Shown: positions 1-5,942 of the stretch, in pieces | How positions within the stretch are numbered: the stretch's first letter is position 1 | How the letters are laid out: each line of letters starts with the position of its first letter | Source of the DNA: Rhodobacteraceae bacterium UBA6273 | Lineage (GTDB): Bacteria > Pseudomonadota > Alphaproteobacteria > Rhodobacterales > Rhodobacteraceae | DNA length: 6,334 nucleotides | Direction: 5' to 3' | NCBI GenBank assembly: GCA_002440625.1 | Contig: DJUV01000097.1 | Span: 1 to 6,334 of the forward strand | Notes under the pieces: model-generated | Databases searched by the model: none | What the model was told of the DNA's origin: nothing | The model's input: the letters and a program-made list of their open reading frames with translations, nothing else | Program-made: the position numbers and the translations under genes

Positions 1-552
1 CGCTTCCGGCAGGAGCTTTACGACCGGCTGAACGTGGTGCCGATCCCGGTTCCGTCGCTTGAGGAACGCCGCGAGGATATCCCCGAACTGGCCCGCCATT
101 TCATCGAGGCCTTCAACCGGACGCAGGGCCTGCCGCTCCGCAGCTTGAGCGAAGAGGCAGATGCGCTGATGCAGACCATGGCCTGGCCGGGCAACATCCG
201 CCAGCTTCGCAACGTCATCGAACGGGTTCTGATCCTTGGTGAGGGCACCGGCGCCATCGACGCGCGCGAACTCCCCGGACATAGCGACGGGCCGCAGGAG
301 GAAGGGCGCATTGTCCTGTCCGGCGGGTTGGCGACGCTGCCCCTGCGCGACGCGCGCGAACTGTTCGAGCGGGAGTACCTGCTGACCCAGATCAACCGCT
401 TCGGCGGCAATATCAGCCGCACGGCGACCTTCGTCGGCATGGAGCGGTCGGCGCTCCACCGCAAGCTGAAGTCGCTTGGCGTCGTCACCACCTCGAAGTC
501 CGGCGCCCGCGTCGCGCACCTTGAGGAGGAAGAGGAAGAAGCCGACGCCTGA
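1..552 (+). CDS. ntrX: NtrX, sigma-54-type response regulator (3' part only)
   Basis: Only the last 183 codons are present; the reading frame is open from base 1, so the true start lies upstream. NtrX is the DNA-binding partner of the membrane sensor kinase NtrY and controls nitrogen, redox and envelope genes in alphaproteobacteria. The visible part opens with RFRQELYDRLNVVPIPVPSL, typical of the AAA+ domain of NtrC-family activators. WPGNIRQLRNV (residues 62-72) follows and carries the sensor II arginine region. A Fis-type helix-turn-helix lies at about residues 125-158 (GGNISRTATFVGMERSALHRKLKSLGV). The protein ends in a run of six glutamates. The receiver domain, Walker A and the sigma-54 contact loop (GAFTGA in the family) are outside the window, so sigma-54 dependence cannot be judged here. 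NtrC itself is a possible alternative, but the HTH sequence and the neighbouring trkA and hfq favour NtrX. Confidence 0.9.
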   Translation, partial: RFRQELYDRLNVVPIPVPSLEERREDIPELARHFIEAFNRTQGLPLRSLSEEADALMQTMAWPGNIRQLRNVIERVLILGEGTGAIDARELPGHSDGPQEEGRIVLSGGLATLPLRDARELFEREYLLTQINRFGGNISRTATFVGMERSALHRKLKSLGVVTTSKSGARVAHLEEEEEEADA

Positions 553-570
553 GATGGCCCCCGGGGTTGC

Positions 571-592
571 GGTCAGCGGCCCGGCGTTGACC
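571..592 (+). other. Stem-loop between ntrX and trkA
   Basis: GGTCAGCG (571-578) pairs with CGTTGACC (585-592) over 8 bp with one G-U wobble, around the 6-base loop GCCCGG. No T-run follows, so it does not look like an intrinsic terminator. It lies 18 bases after the ntrX stop and about 50 bases before trkA. An mRNA-processing or 3'-end-protecting hairpin that separates ntrX from trkA expression is a reasonable inference. The pairing is seen directly; the function is a guess. Confidence 0.4.
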
Positions 593-644
593 CCGCCGGA
601 CGCCCCGCCTATCAAGTGCCCAAGCCCCTGGAAGGAGTGCGGAC

Positions 645-2021
645 ATGAAGGTCATCATCTGCGGCGCGGGTCAGGTCGGCTGGCAGATCGCGCGCCACCT
701 CGCCGGGGAGCGCAACGACGTCACCATCATCGACCGGGATGCCGACCTCGTGCGGCGCGCCACCGAGTCGCTCGACGTGCAGGGCGTGGCGGGCTTTGCC
801 TCCTATCCCGACGTTCTCGAACAGGCCGGGGCGCGGGATGCCGACATGATCATCGCGGCGACCCATTCGGATGAAGTGAACATGGTCGTCTGCCAGGTCG
901 CCCATTCGATCTTCGGCATCACCCGCAAGATCGCCCGGCTTCGGGCGCAGTCCTACATGGATGCGATCTATTCCGACCTTTACCGCCGCGACCACCTTCC
1001 CATCGACGTGGTGATCAGCCCGGAAAAGGAAGTGGCCGAGGCGGCGCTGCAACGGCTCGCGGCGCCCTCCACCTTCGACACCGAAAGCTTCATGAACAAC
1101 AAGGTGCAGCTTCTCGGCATTGCCCTTGACGAGGATTGCCCGGTCCTCAACACGCCGCTCAGGCAGCTCACCGACCTCTTCTCAACGCTCCGCGCCATCG
1201 TCGTCGGCATCCGCCGCGAGGGCCGGCTTTTCGCGCCCGAGCCGGGCGACCAGTTGTTCGACACCGACCAGATCTATGTCCTCAGCCATGTCGAGGACGT
1301 GAACCGGACCCTCGACATCTTCGGCAAGGACACCAAGAAGCAGGAACGCATCGTCATCATCGGCGGCGGCAGCGTCGGCCTTGCGGTGGCGCGTGCGCTC
1401 GAACAGCGCACCGACCGGGTGCGCGCCAAGATCATCGAGCGCAACCGCGGTCAGGCGGAGCAGGCGGCGGACGCGCTCGAACGCACCATCGTCCTCAACG
1501 GCGACGGCATGGACATCGACATCCTGTCGGAGGCGAACATCGACCGCGCCGATGCGGTCCTGACCGTGACCGATGACGACAAGACCAACATCCTCGCCGC
1601 CGTTCGCGCCAAGCAGGCGGGCTGTGCGATGGCGATTTCGCTCATCAACGATCCGACACTGGTGCCGCTGATGGGCGCGCTCGACATCGACGCCTACATC
1701 AATCCCCGGGCGACCACGGTTTCGTCGATCCTGCGTCACATCCGGCACGGCAAGGTGCGGGCGATCTATTCCATCGGCGATGCCGAGGCCGAGGTGATCG
1801 AGGCGCAGGTGCTTGGCACCTCGCCCATCGCCGGGCGGCTGGTGCGCGACATCGAGTTTCCCGAAGGCGTGCTGGTCGGTTCGCTGATGAAGGGCGAAAA
1901 GGTGGTGAAGCCGACCGGGGACACCAAGGTCGAAGAGGGCGACGTGGTCCTTCTCTTCTGCATGGCCGGCGACGTTCCCGAAGTGGAGCGGCTCCTGCAA
2001 GTCTCCATCGACTTCTTCTGA
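645..2021 (+). CDS. trkA: TrkA, NAD-binding regulatory subunit of Trk K+ uptake system
   Basis: The product is a cytoplasmic peripheral protein that binds nucleotide and gates the TrkH potassium channel. Its 458 residues form the classic tandem RCK layout. The first Rossmann fold carries GAGQVG at residues 7-12 and an acidic residue, D30, at the end of the second strand. A TrkA-C domain follows at roughly residues 145-230. The second Rossmann fold carries GGGSVG at 240-245 and E265 in the matching acidic place. A second TrkA-C domain runs to the C-terminus. The length equals that of E. coli TrkA. The ATG at 645 is preceded by AAGGAG (632-637) at good spacing. Both nucleotide-binding loops look intact, so the full NAD(H)/ATP-responsive form is expected. 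trkH follows after 3 bases, so the pair is almost certainly co-translated. Confidence 0.96.
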   Translation: MKVIICGAGQVGWQIARHLAGERNDVTIIDRDADLVRRATESLDVQGVAGFASYPDVLEQAGARDADMIIAATHSDEVNMVVCQVAHSIFGITRKIARLRAQSYMDAIYSDLYRRDHLPIDVVISPEKEVAEAALQRLAAPSTFDTESFMNNKVQLLGIALDEDCPVLNTPLRQLTDLFSTLRAIVVGIRREGRLFAPEPGDQLFDTDQIYVLSHVEDVNRTLDIFGKDTKKQERIVIIGGGSVGLAVARALEQRTDRVRAKIIERNRGQAEQAADALERTIVLNGDGMDIDILSEANIDRADAVLTVTDDDKTNILAAVRAKQAGCAMAISLINDPTLVPLMGALDIDAYINPRATTVSSILRHIRHGKVRAIYSIGDAEAEVIEAQVLGTSPIAGRLVRDIEFPEGVLVGSLMKGEKVVKPTGDTKVEEGDVVLLFCMAGDVPEVERLLQVSIDFF

Positions 2022-2024
2022 AAG

Positions 2025-3539
2025 ATGAGTCGGCTTTTCCAGCTTCCCTTCTTCGTGCTCCTGACCGGGGTCGGGGCGCTGTCCATGTATGTTCCCGCCA
2101 TGCACGGCTATGCCGATCGCGACTATTTCGTCGCGCGCATCTTCTTCTATTCGGGGTCGCTCTTTCTCTTGATCGCGGTGCTGGTCGGCGTCGCCACCGC
2201 CACCAACGCGCCGTCGCGGGTACCGCGCAACCAGCTTCTGACGCTGCTCGGGGCCTATACCGTTCTCCCTGTCCTCTTCGCCGTTCCGTTCTGGGAAGCG
2301 GTGCGGGACACGACCTTCTACAACGCCTGGTGGGAAATGGTGTCGTCCTTCACCACGACGGGGGCGAGCCTTTACGAGCCCAGCCGGCTTGCGCCGTCCC
2401 TGCACCTCTGGCGGGCCCTGGTCGGCTGGATGGGCGGGTTCTTCGTTCTCCTGACCGCGATCGCCATCCTCGCGCCGATGCACCTCGGCGGGTTCGAGGT
2501 CATGTCGGCGGCGTCACCGGGGCAGGGCGCTGCCGTGGGCGGGCTGAAGGAAAAGGCCGTGGATCCCGGTGAACGGGTCCGGCGCTATTTCGTGACGCTC
2601 TTTCCGGCCTATGCCGGATTGACGCTGGTGCTGTGGATGGCGCTGCAAGTCGCGGGAGACCCGCCGCTGGTGGCCGCCAGCCATGCAATGTCGACCCTTG
2701 CGACCTCGGGCATCTCGCCGATCGGCGGAACCGCGACGGCCGGTTCGGGCGCGGCCGGGGAGTTTGTCATTTTCTTCTTCCTGATCTTCGCGCTGTCCCG
2801 CCAGCTTTATCCCAGCGGCCGGACCGTGCGCACGAAGCGCAGCCTGATCGAGGATCCTGAACTGAAGATGGCGCTGCTGCTGGTGACCCTGGTGCCGGCG
2901 CTTCTCTTCCTGCGCCACTGGGTCGGGGCGCTCGAGGTTGACGAGGTCAGGGATACGGTGGCCGCCGCCCGCGCGCTCTGGGGTACGGTCTTTACCGTGC
3001 TGTCGTTCCTGACCACCACCGGTTTCGAAAGCGCCGACTGGGCCGAGGCGCAGGCATGGTCCGGGCTGGCGACTCCCGGTCTCATCCTTGCCGGTCTCGC
3101 GGTGATCGGCGGCGGCGTGGCGACCACGGCCGGCGGGGTGAAACTTCTGCGGGTCTACGCGCTTTACCGCCACGGCGAACGCGAGATCGAGCGGCTGGTG
3201 CATCCCAATTCGATCGGCGGGTCCGGCGCACAGGCGCGTCACATCCGGCGGCAGGGCGCGCAGATATCCTGGATCTTCTTCATGCTCTTTGCACTGTCCA
3301 TCGCCGTCACCATGCTCGGCCTGTCGCTGACCGGCCTCGATTTCGAGGCCTCGACGATCTTTTCGGTGGCCGCGCTGTCCAACACCGGGCCGCTTGCCGC
3401 GGTGACGGCCGGGAAGCCGCTGTCCTGGGCCGAACTTGACACGATCGCGCGAAGCATCGCGGCTGCGGCGATGGTGCTGGGCCGCCTGGAAACCCTGGCC
3501 CTCATCGCACTTCTGAACCCGGAATTCTGGCGCAGCTAG
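2025..3539 (+). CDS. trkH: TrkH, K+-translocating membrane subunit
   Basis: This is the pore-forming subunit of the Trk potassium importer, an inner-membrane protein of the SKT superfamily made of four M1-P-M2 repeats. The 504 residues are strongly hydrophobic with many membrane segments, the first at about residues 5-26. All four selectivity-filter loops are recognisable: TTTG at 110-113, ATSG at 226-229, TTTG at 330-333 and SNTG at 452-455, each with the filter glycine. Length is close to E. coli TrkH (483). The ATG lies 3 bases after the trkA stop. The bases just before it (CTTCTTCTGAAAG) contain no well-spaced Shine-Dalgarno, so translation probably depends on ribosomes finishing trkA. 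TrkG is a paralogue and cannot be separated by sequence features alone; linkage to trkA supports trkH. Confidence 0.95.
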   Translation: MSRLFQLPFFVLLTGVGALSMYVPAMHGYADRDYFVARIFFYSGSLFLLIAVLVGVATATNAPSRVPRNQLLTLLGAYTVLPVLFAVPFWEAVRDTTFYNAWWEMVSSFTTTGASLYEPSRLAPSLHLWRALVGWMGGFFVLLTAIAILAPMHLGGFEVMSAASPGQGAAVGGLKEKAVDPGERVRRYFVTLFPAYAGLTLVLWMALQVAGDPPLVAASHAMSTLATSGISPIGGTATAGSGAAGEFVIFFFLIFALSRQLYPSGRTVRTKRSLIEDPELKMALLLVTLVPALLFLRHWVGALEVDEVRDTVAAARALWGTVFTVLSFLTTTGFESADWAEAQAWSGLATPGLILAGLAVIGGGVATTAGGVKLLRVYALYRHGEREIERLVHPNSIGGSGAQARHIRRQGAQISWIFFMLFALSIAVTMLGLSLTGLDFEASTIFSVAALSNTGPLAAVTAGKPLSWAELDTIARSIAAAAMVLGRLETLALIALLNPEFWRS

Positions 3540-3576
3540 GCGACGTAACCGCGCCTCTCCGCGGGCCAGATTTTCT

Positions 3577-3606
3577 GGTGGAACTTCCGCCAAACTTACG
3601 CATACT
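3577..3606 (+). promoter_or_regulatory. Candidate hfq promoter with overlapping palindrome
   Basis: GGTGGAACTTCCGCC (3577-3591) is a 15-base dyad whose arms pair over 7 positions (one G-T) around a central C. It overlaps TGGAAC (3579-3584), which could act as a -35 element, with CATACT (3601-3606) 16 bases downstream as a -10. A start near 3613 would give a leader of about 65 bases before hfq. Both boxes are weak matches. hfq in this family is often transcribed from its own, stress-responsive promoter, but the sigma factor cannot be assigned from what is visible. Confidence 0.3.
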
Positions 3607-3677
3607 CGGCCCAAGCCTCCGGTGCAGCGCCGAGAGGCGGGACCAAGCGCGACATAAGAACAAAGGCGACAAAGAAC

Positions 3678-3911
3678 ATGGCTGCCGACAAACAGAATTT
3701 GCAGGATGCCTTTCTGAACCACGTCCGCAAGGCGAAGGTTCCGGTGACGATCTTCCTCATCAACGGCGTCAAGCTTCAGGGTGTGATCACCTGGTTCGAC
3801 AATTTCTGCGTACTCCTGCGCCGGGACGGCCAATCGCAGCTGGTCTACAAGCACGCGATCTCGACCATCATGCCGGGGCAGCCGATCTCCCTTTACGAGG
3901 GCGAAGACTGA
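3678..3911 (+). CDS. hfq: Hfq, RNA chaperone (Sm-like)
   Basis: The product forms a homohexameric ring that binds small RNAs and mRNAs and helps them pair, giving post-transcriptional control of stress, nitrogen and metabolic genes. The 77 residues cover the Sm core with little C-terminal tail. The N-terminal helix reads [16 protein letters not shown], with Q9 and D10 matching the uridine-binding pair of E. coli Q8/D9. Sm1 contains [11 protein letters not shown]43 matches the proximal-face F42, and Sm2 has YKHAIST at 57-63. Basic rim residues R17, K18 and K20 are kept. It is shorter than the 102-residue E. coli protein, as is usual in alphaproteobacteria. The ATG follows a modest AAAGG at 3662-3666. 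The last 4 bases overlap the start proposed for hflX. Confidence 0.97.
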   Translation: MAADKQNLQDAFLNHVRKAKVPVTIFLINGVKLQGVITWFDNFCVLLRRDGQSQLVYKHAISTIMPGQPISLYEGED

Positions 3912-5191
3912 CTGAAACGGTACCTGTCAGGCAGGGGCCGACCCGGGCCTTCGTGCTGCATCCCGACCGGCACGGCAGACATGCGCGCCGGGAGCCGAAG
4001 CTTGCGCTTGAGGAGGCGGTGGCGCTGGCCACCGCCCTTCCTGATATCGCGGTGGTCGGGTCCGATGTGGTGCGGCTGCCGAAGGTCAGCCCCGGCACGC
4101 TTTTCGGGTCGGGCAAGGTCGCGGAGCTGAAGGCGCGTTTTGCCGAGCTTGAGGTCGATCTGGTGCTGGTGGACGGTGCCGTGGGCCCGGTCCAGCAGCG
4201 CAACCTGGAAAAGGAATGGAACGTCAAGCTTCTCGACCGGACCGGGCTGATCCTCGAGATTTTCGCCGACCGGGCGCGGACGCGGGAAGGCGTGCTGCAG
4301 GTGGAGCTTGCGGCGCTGTCCTACCAGCGCACCCGTCTTGTCCGCGCCTGGACCCACCTGGAACGCCAGCGCGGCGGCTTCGGCTTTGTCGGCGGCCCCG
4401 GCGAGACGCAGATCGAGGCCGACCGGCGGGCCATCGACGACGAAGTGCTGAAGATCAAGCGCCAGCTTGGCAAGGTGGTCAAGACGCGCGAATTGCACCG
4501 CGCCGCGCGCCGCAAGGTGCCGTTCCCGGTGGTGGCGCTTGTGGGCTACACCAATGCCGGCAAATCGACGCTCTTCAACCGGATGACCGGGGCGGATGTG
4601 CTGGCCAAGGACATGCTTTTCGCCACGCTCGACCCGACGATGCGCGGCGTCGTGCTGCCGTCAGGGAAGAAGGTGATCCTTTCGGATACTGTGGGCTTCA
4701 TCTCTGACCTGCCGACCCAGTTGGTCGCCGCCTTCCGCGCCACGCTGGAGGAAGTGCTTGAGGCGGACCTGATCCTCCATGTCCGCGACATCGCCCATCC
4801 CGAGACCGAAGAGCAGGCCGAGGACGTGGGCGAGATCCTCGAAAGCCTTGGGGTGGATGAGAACGTGCCGCTTTTCGAGATCTGGAACAAGATCGACCTT
4901 CTGGCGCCGGCCTTGCGTGAGGCGCTTCTGGTGCAGGACGCGCGGACGCCCGGTGTCCATGCGGTGTCTGCGATCACCGGGGAGGGGCTCGATGGCCTGC
5001 TTGCCGCGATCGGCGAGGCGCTGGACGAGGAACGGATCGAGGATACCGTCGATCTGCCCTTCGCCGATGGCCGTCGGCGCGCTTGGCTCCACGAGGCGGG
5101 CGTGGTCCTGAGCGAGGTTTCGGGCGAGGACGGCTTGCGCCTTGCGGTGCGCTGGACGGCGCGGCAGCGGGCGGCATTCCGCGCGCTCTGA
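3908..5191 (+). CDS. hflX: HflX, ribosome-binding GTPase (CTG start proposed)
   Basis: HflX is a cytoplasmic GTPase that binds the large ribosomal subunit and splits stalled ribosomes. The N-terminal HflX domain shows GTLFGSGK (63-70), ARTREG (123-128) and GPGETQ (163-168), followed by a basic helical stretch. The GTPase domain has G1 GYTNAGKST (213-221), G3 DTVGF (260-264) and G4 NKID (327-330). Between 3578 and 5191 the frame offers only two ATG/GTG/TTG starts. GTG 3578 would make all of hfq overlap in another frame; GTG 3953 would remove part of the conserved TRAFVLHPD opening. CTG 3908 overlaps the hfq stop as CTGA, has GAGGG (3897-3901) six bases upstream, and gives 427 residues against 426 in E. 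coli. The gene call is secure; the start is an inference, and GTG 3953 is the fallback. Confidence 0.93.
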   Translation: MTETVPVRQGPTRAFVLHPDRHGRHARREPKLALEEAVALATALPDIAVVGSDVVRLPKVSPGTLFGSGKVAELKARFAELEVDLVLVDGAVGPVQQRNLEKEWNVKLLDRTGLILEIFADRARTREGVLQVELAALSYQRTRLVRAWTHLERQRGGFGFVGGPGETQIEADRRAIDDEVLKIKRQLGKVVKTRELHRAARRKVPFPVVALVGYTNAGKSTLFNRMTGADVLAKDMLFATLDPTMRGVVLPSGKKVILSDTVGFISDLPTQLVAAFRATLEEVLEADLILHVRDIAHPETEEQAEDVGEILESLGVDENVPLFEIWNKIDLLAPALREALLVQDARTPGVHAVSAITGEGLDGLLAAIGEALDEERIEDTVDLPFADGRRRAWLHEAGVVLSEVSGEDGLRLAVRWTARQRAAFRAL

Positions 5192-5307
5192 CCACCTTGT
5201 CGATTCGTTCTGGTGCCGGACAGGTGACAGTCCTTACCCGAACGCCGGATTGATGCGCTGCCGTCGCTGAGGCAGAGCCGCCGCAGGATTCCGGCATTTC
5301 ATCATCG

Positions 5308-5336
5308 CGCCGGGTTTCGAGCTGGCGACTGTTTTT
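5308..5336 (+). terminator. Possible intrinsic terminator of the hfq-hflX transcript
   Basis: CGCCGG (5308-5313) pairs with CTGGCG (5322-5327), with one G-U, around an 8-base loop. ACTG and then five Ts (5332-5336) follow. A T5 run is scarce in this GC-rich sequence, which supports the call. The 4-base gap before the T-run and the distance of over 110 bases from the hflX stop weaken it. Confidence 0.4.
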
Positions 5337-5472
5337 GGATCGCAACCAATCAGCCACCGGAGCGCCGTAAAACCTTCACTGCCAACAGATTCGGCGCAGC
5401 AAATGTTCACGAAAGCGGAACAATCCGTCGTCCTCGGCTGCCACAATTCTGACATGATTCCAACGGTTTCGG

Positions 5473-5502
5473 TTGGGCGCGCCGGGCGCCCATGCCTATC
5501 AT
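5473..5502 (+). promoter_or_regulatory. Weak promoter candidate for the structured RNA region
   Basis: TTGGGC (5473-5478) and TATCAT (5497-5502) are 18 bases apart and resemble -35 and -10 boxes; the -10 differs from TATAAT at one position, the -35 more. Transcription would begin near 5509, just before the first of several hairpins. The -35 sits inside the dyad at 5474-5492, which could equally be a repressor site or an RNA hairpin. This is the best candidate I see by eye, but not a strong one. Confidence 0.25.
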
Positions 5503-5508
5503 GATCCT

Positions 5509-5684
5509 GACCCGGAGAAACGACCGGCAATGGGCGCGGTCGAACCGGAGTGGAAATTGAATAAGGCGCGGCAACGACCGTGCCGGGGTACGGCACATGG
5601 TGGGGGGCACCGCCTGCACAAGGCGTGAATGGGAAAGGGACATATCCTTCCCGCAACGGGGTGGCGCGCGCAAACGCGCGTTTT
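5509..5684 (+). ncRNA. Candidate structured small RNA or attenuated leader
   Basis: Five stem-loops follow each other here. They are CGACCG/CGGTCG (5521-5542), GTGCCG/CGGCAC (5580-5596), CACCGCCT/AGGCGTG with one bulge (5608-5627), GGGAAAGG/CCTTCCC with one bulged A (5631-5652), and a GC hairpin followed by four Ts (5665-5684). The order hairpins-then-terminator is what a free small RNA or a transcription attenuator looks like. It does not carry the hallmark sequences of SRP RNA, tmRNA or RNase P RNA. Hfq is encoded nearby, but that does not show it is a partner. GC-rich DNA forms hairpins easily, so conservation is needed to trust this. The 5' end is set only by a weak promoter. Confidence 0.3.
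5665..5684 (+). terminator. Intrinsic terminator-like hairpin
   Basis: CGCGCG (5665-5670) pairs perfectly with CGCGCG (5675-5680) around the loop CAAA, and TTTT (5681-5684) follows at once. This is a compact terminator form with a short T-run. It cannot end hflX usefully, lying about 470 bases after that gene. It therefore suggests a separate transcript starting somewhere in 5340-5580, or premature termination ahead of the Hint gene. Confidence 0.5.
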
Positions 5685-5701
5685 ACCCAGACAACGGCTG
5701 T

Positions 5702-5841
5702 GGCGCCGGGCCGGCAGGCCCCGCCTTTGCTTCGGTTTCACCCGAAGGTCGCCCGGTGCGACGGGAAAATTCTCGTCCCGCCGCCCGGGCCTCCGAGGGC
5801 AAGGGCGGCGCTTCGCTTCCGTTTGGCGTGTTCACCACGCC
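5702..5841 (+). other. Run of hairpins in the probable leader of the Hint gene
   Basis: Pairings seen here are GGCG/CGCC enclosing GGGCC/GGCCC (5702-5725, followed by TTTGCTTC), CTTCGG/CCGAAG (5730-5747), CGGGA/TCCCG (5762-5780), GCCGCCC/GGGCGGC (5780-5809) and GGCGTG/CACGCC (5825-5841). Three overlapping forward reading frames are open across much of this stretch, but their translations look like translated structure rather than protein: they are arginine-, proline- and glycine-rich with no recognisable domain. I therefore treat it as untranslated leader. The function is unknown. Confidence 0.35.
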
Positions 5842-5870
5842 CGCCGGGGTGAGCGCCGCCCTGACGAATA

Positions 5871-5892
5871 CGCCTCCGACCCAAAGGAGGTG
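5871..5892 (+). promoter_or_regulatory. Near-perfect ribosome binding site paired in a hairpin
   Basis: AAAGGAGGTG (5883-5892) matches almost the whole anti-Shine-Dalgarno sequence and lies 6 bases before ATG 5899. The GGAGGTG part (5886-5892) can pair with CGCCTCC (5871-5877): 7 bp with one G-U, loop GACCCAAA. The ribosome site would thus be hidden unless the hairpin opens. This arrangement is seen in RNA thermometers and translational riboswitches. No named riboswitch or ROSE-type element is recognised, so control by folding is an inference. Confidence 0.5.
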
Positions 5893-5898
5893 CCCGCG

Positions 5899-5940
5899 AT
5901 GCTGCGGCGCGCTTCTTCACTGAACCGGGGGTACACCTGA
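5899..5940 (+). CDS. 13-codon upstream ORF (possible leader peptide)
   Basis: ATG 5899 opens a 13-residue ORF, MLRRASSLNRGYT, closed by TGA 5938-5940. It has the strongest ribosome site in the window, so a ribosome that gets access will start here. The stop lies 2 bases before GTG 5943 of the Hint gene, a spacing that suits termination-reinitiation coupling. Alternatively this is the true N-terminus of the Hint protein split by a one-base loss: one extra G in the G5 run at 5927-5931 would join the two frames. The peptide has no clear signal sequence and no run of a single regulatory amino acid as in classical attenuators. Confidence 0.4.
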   Translation: MLRRASSLNRGYT

Positions 5941-5942
5941 CC

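Larger units (their letters stand above)
5192..5508. other. Gene-free stretch after hflX
   Basis: No convincing protein or tRNA is seen on either strand. It begins with a long imperfect stem-loop (GCCGGA 5244-5249 with TCCGGC 5290-5295, enclosing CTGCC/GGCAG around 5258-5275) and then a terminator-like hairpin. From about 5330 to 5460 the sequence is visibly less GC-rich than its surroundings, as promoter regions often are. It holds small dyads: TGTTC/GAACA (5404-5422, 9-base spacer) and CCAAC/GTTGG (5460-5476). A GC hairpin, TGGGCGC/GCGCCCA, lies at 5474-5492. These could be binding sites for regulators of the downstream unit, but none matches a site I can name. Confidence 0.5.

Noticed and set aside
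1182..2483. 433-codon open frame on the minus strand opposite trkA/trkH
   Set aside because: It mirrors strong, conserved genes on the + strand. Its translation is rich in R, H, D and G with no domain, as expected for the antisense of GC-rich coding DNA.
3577..3590. GG-N10-GC spacing as a sigma-54 promoter before hfq
   Set aside because: Only the GG and GC dinucleotides fit; the rest of TGGCAC-N5-TTGC is not matched, and the bases are better explained by the palindrome.
2514..3854. 446-codon open frame on the minus strand opposite trkH and hfq
   Set aside because: Same reason: it crosses two unrelated genes and the spacer between them, and shows no recognisable protein family.
3578..3907. 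Upstream extension of hflX from GTG 3578
   Set aside because: It would overlap all of hfq in another frame, adds 110 residues unlike any HflX N-terminus, and gives a protein far longer than the family.
5404..5422. TGTTC-N9-GAACA dyad as a LexA box
   Set aside because: The alphaproteobacterial LexA site is a direct repeat, GTTC-N7-GTTC. This is an inverted repeat with different spacing, so it is only a generic dyad.
5234..5656. 140-codon open frame on the minus strand
   Set aside because: No family resemblance, low-complexity composition, and it runs across the terminator-like and hairpin sequences. Plain GC-rich openness explains it.
5192..5700. tRNA, SRP RNA, tmRNA or RNase P RNA in the intergenic region
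   Set aside because: I looked for GGTTCGA-type T-loops and the conserved cores of these RNAs and found none; TTTCGAG at 5315-5321 has no tRNA arms around it.
5597..5923. Overlapping forward frames (5580-5852, 5597-5923, 5629-5940)
   Set aside because: All three frames are open at once, none shows a domain, and the sequence is dominated by inverted repeats. Only the last 13 codons of the third have a good start site.
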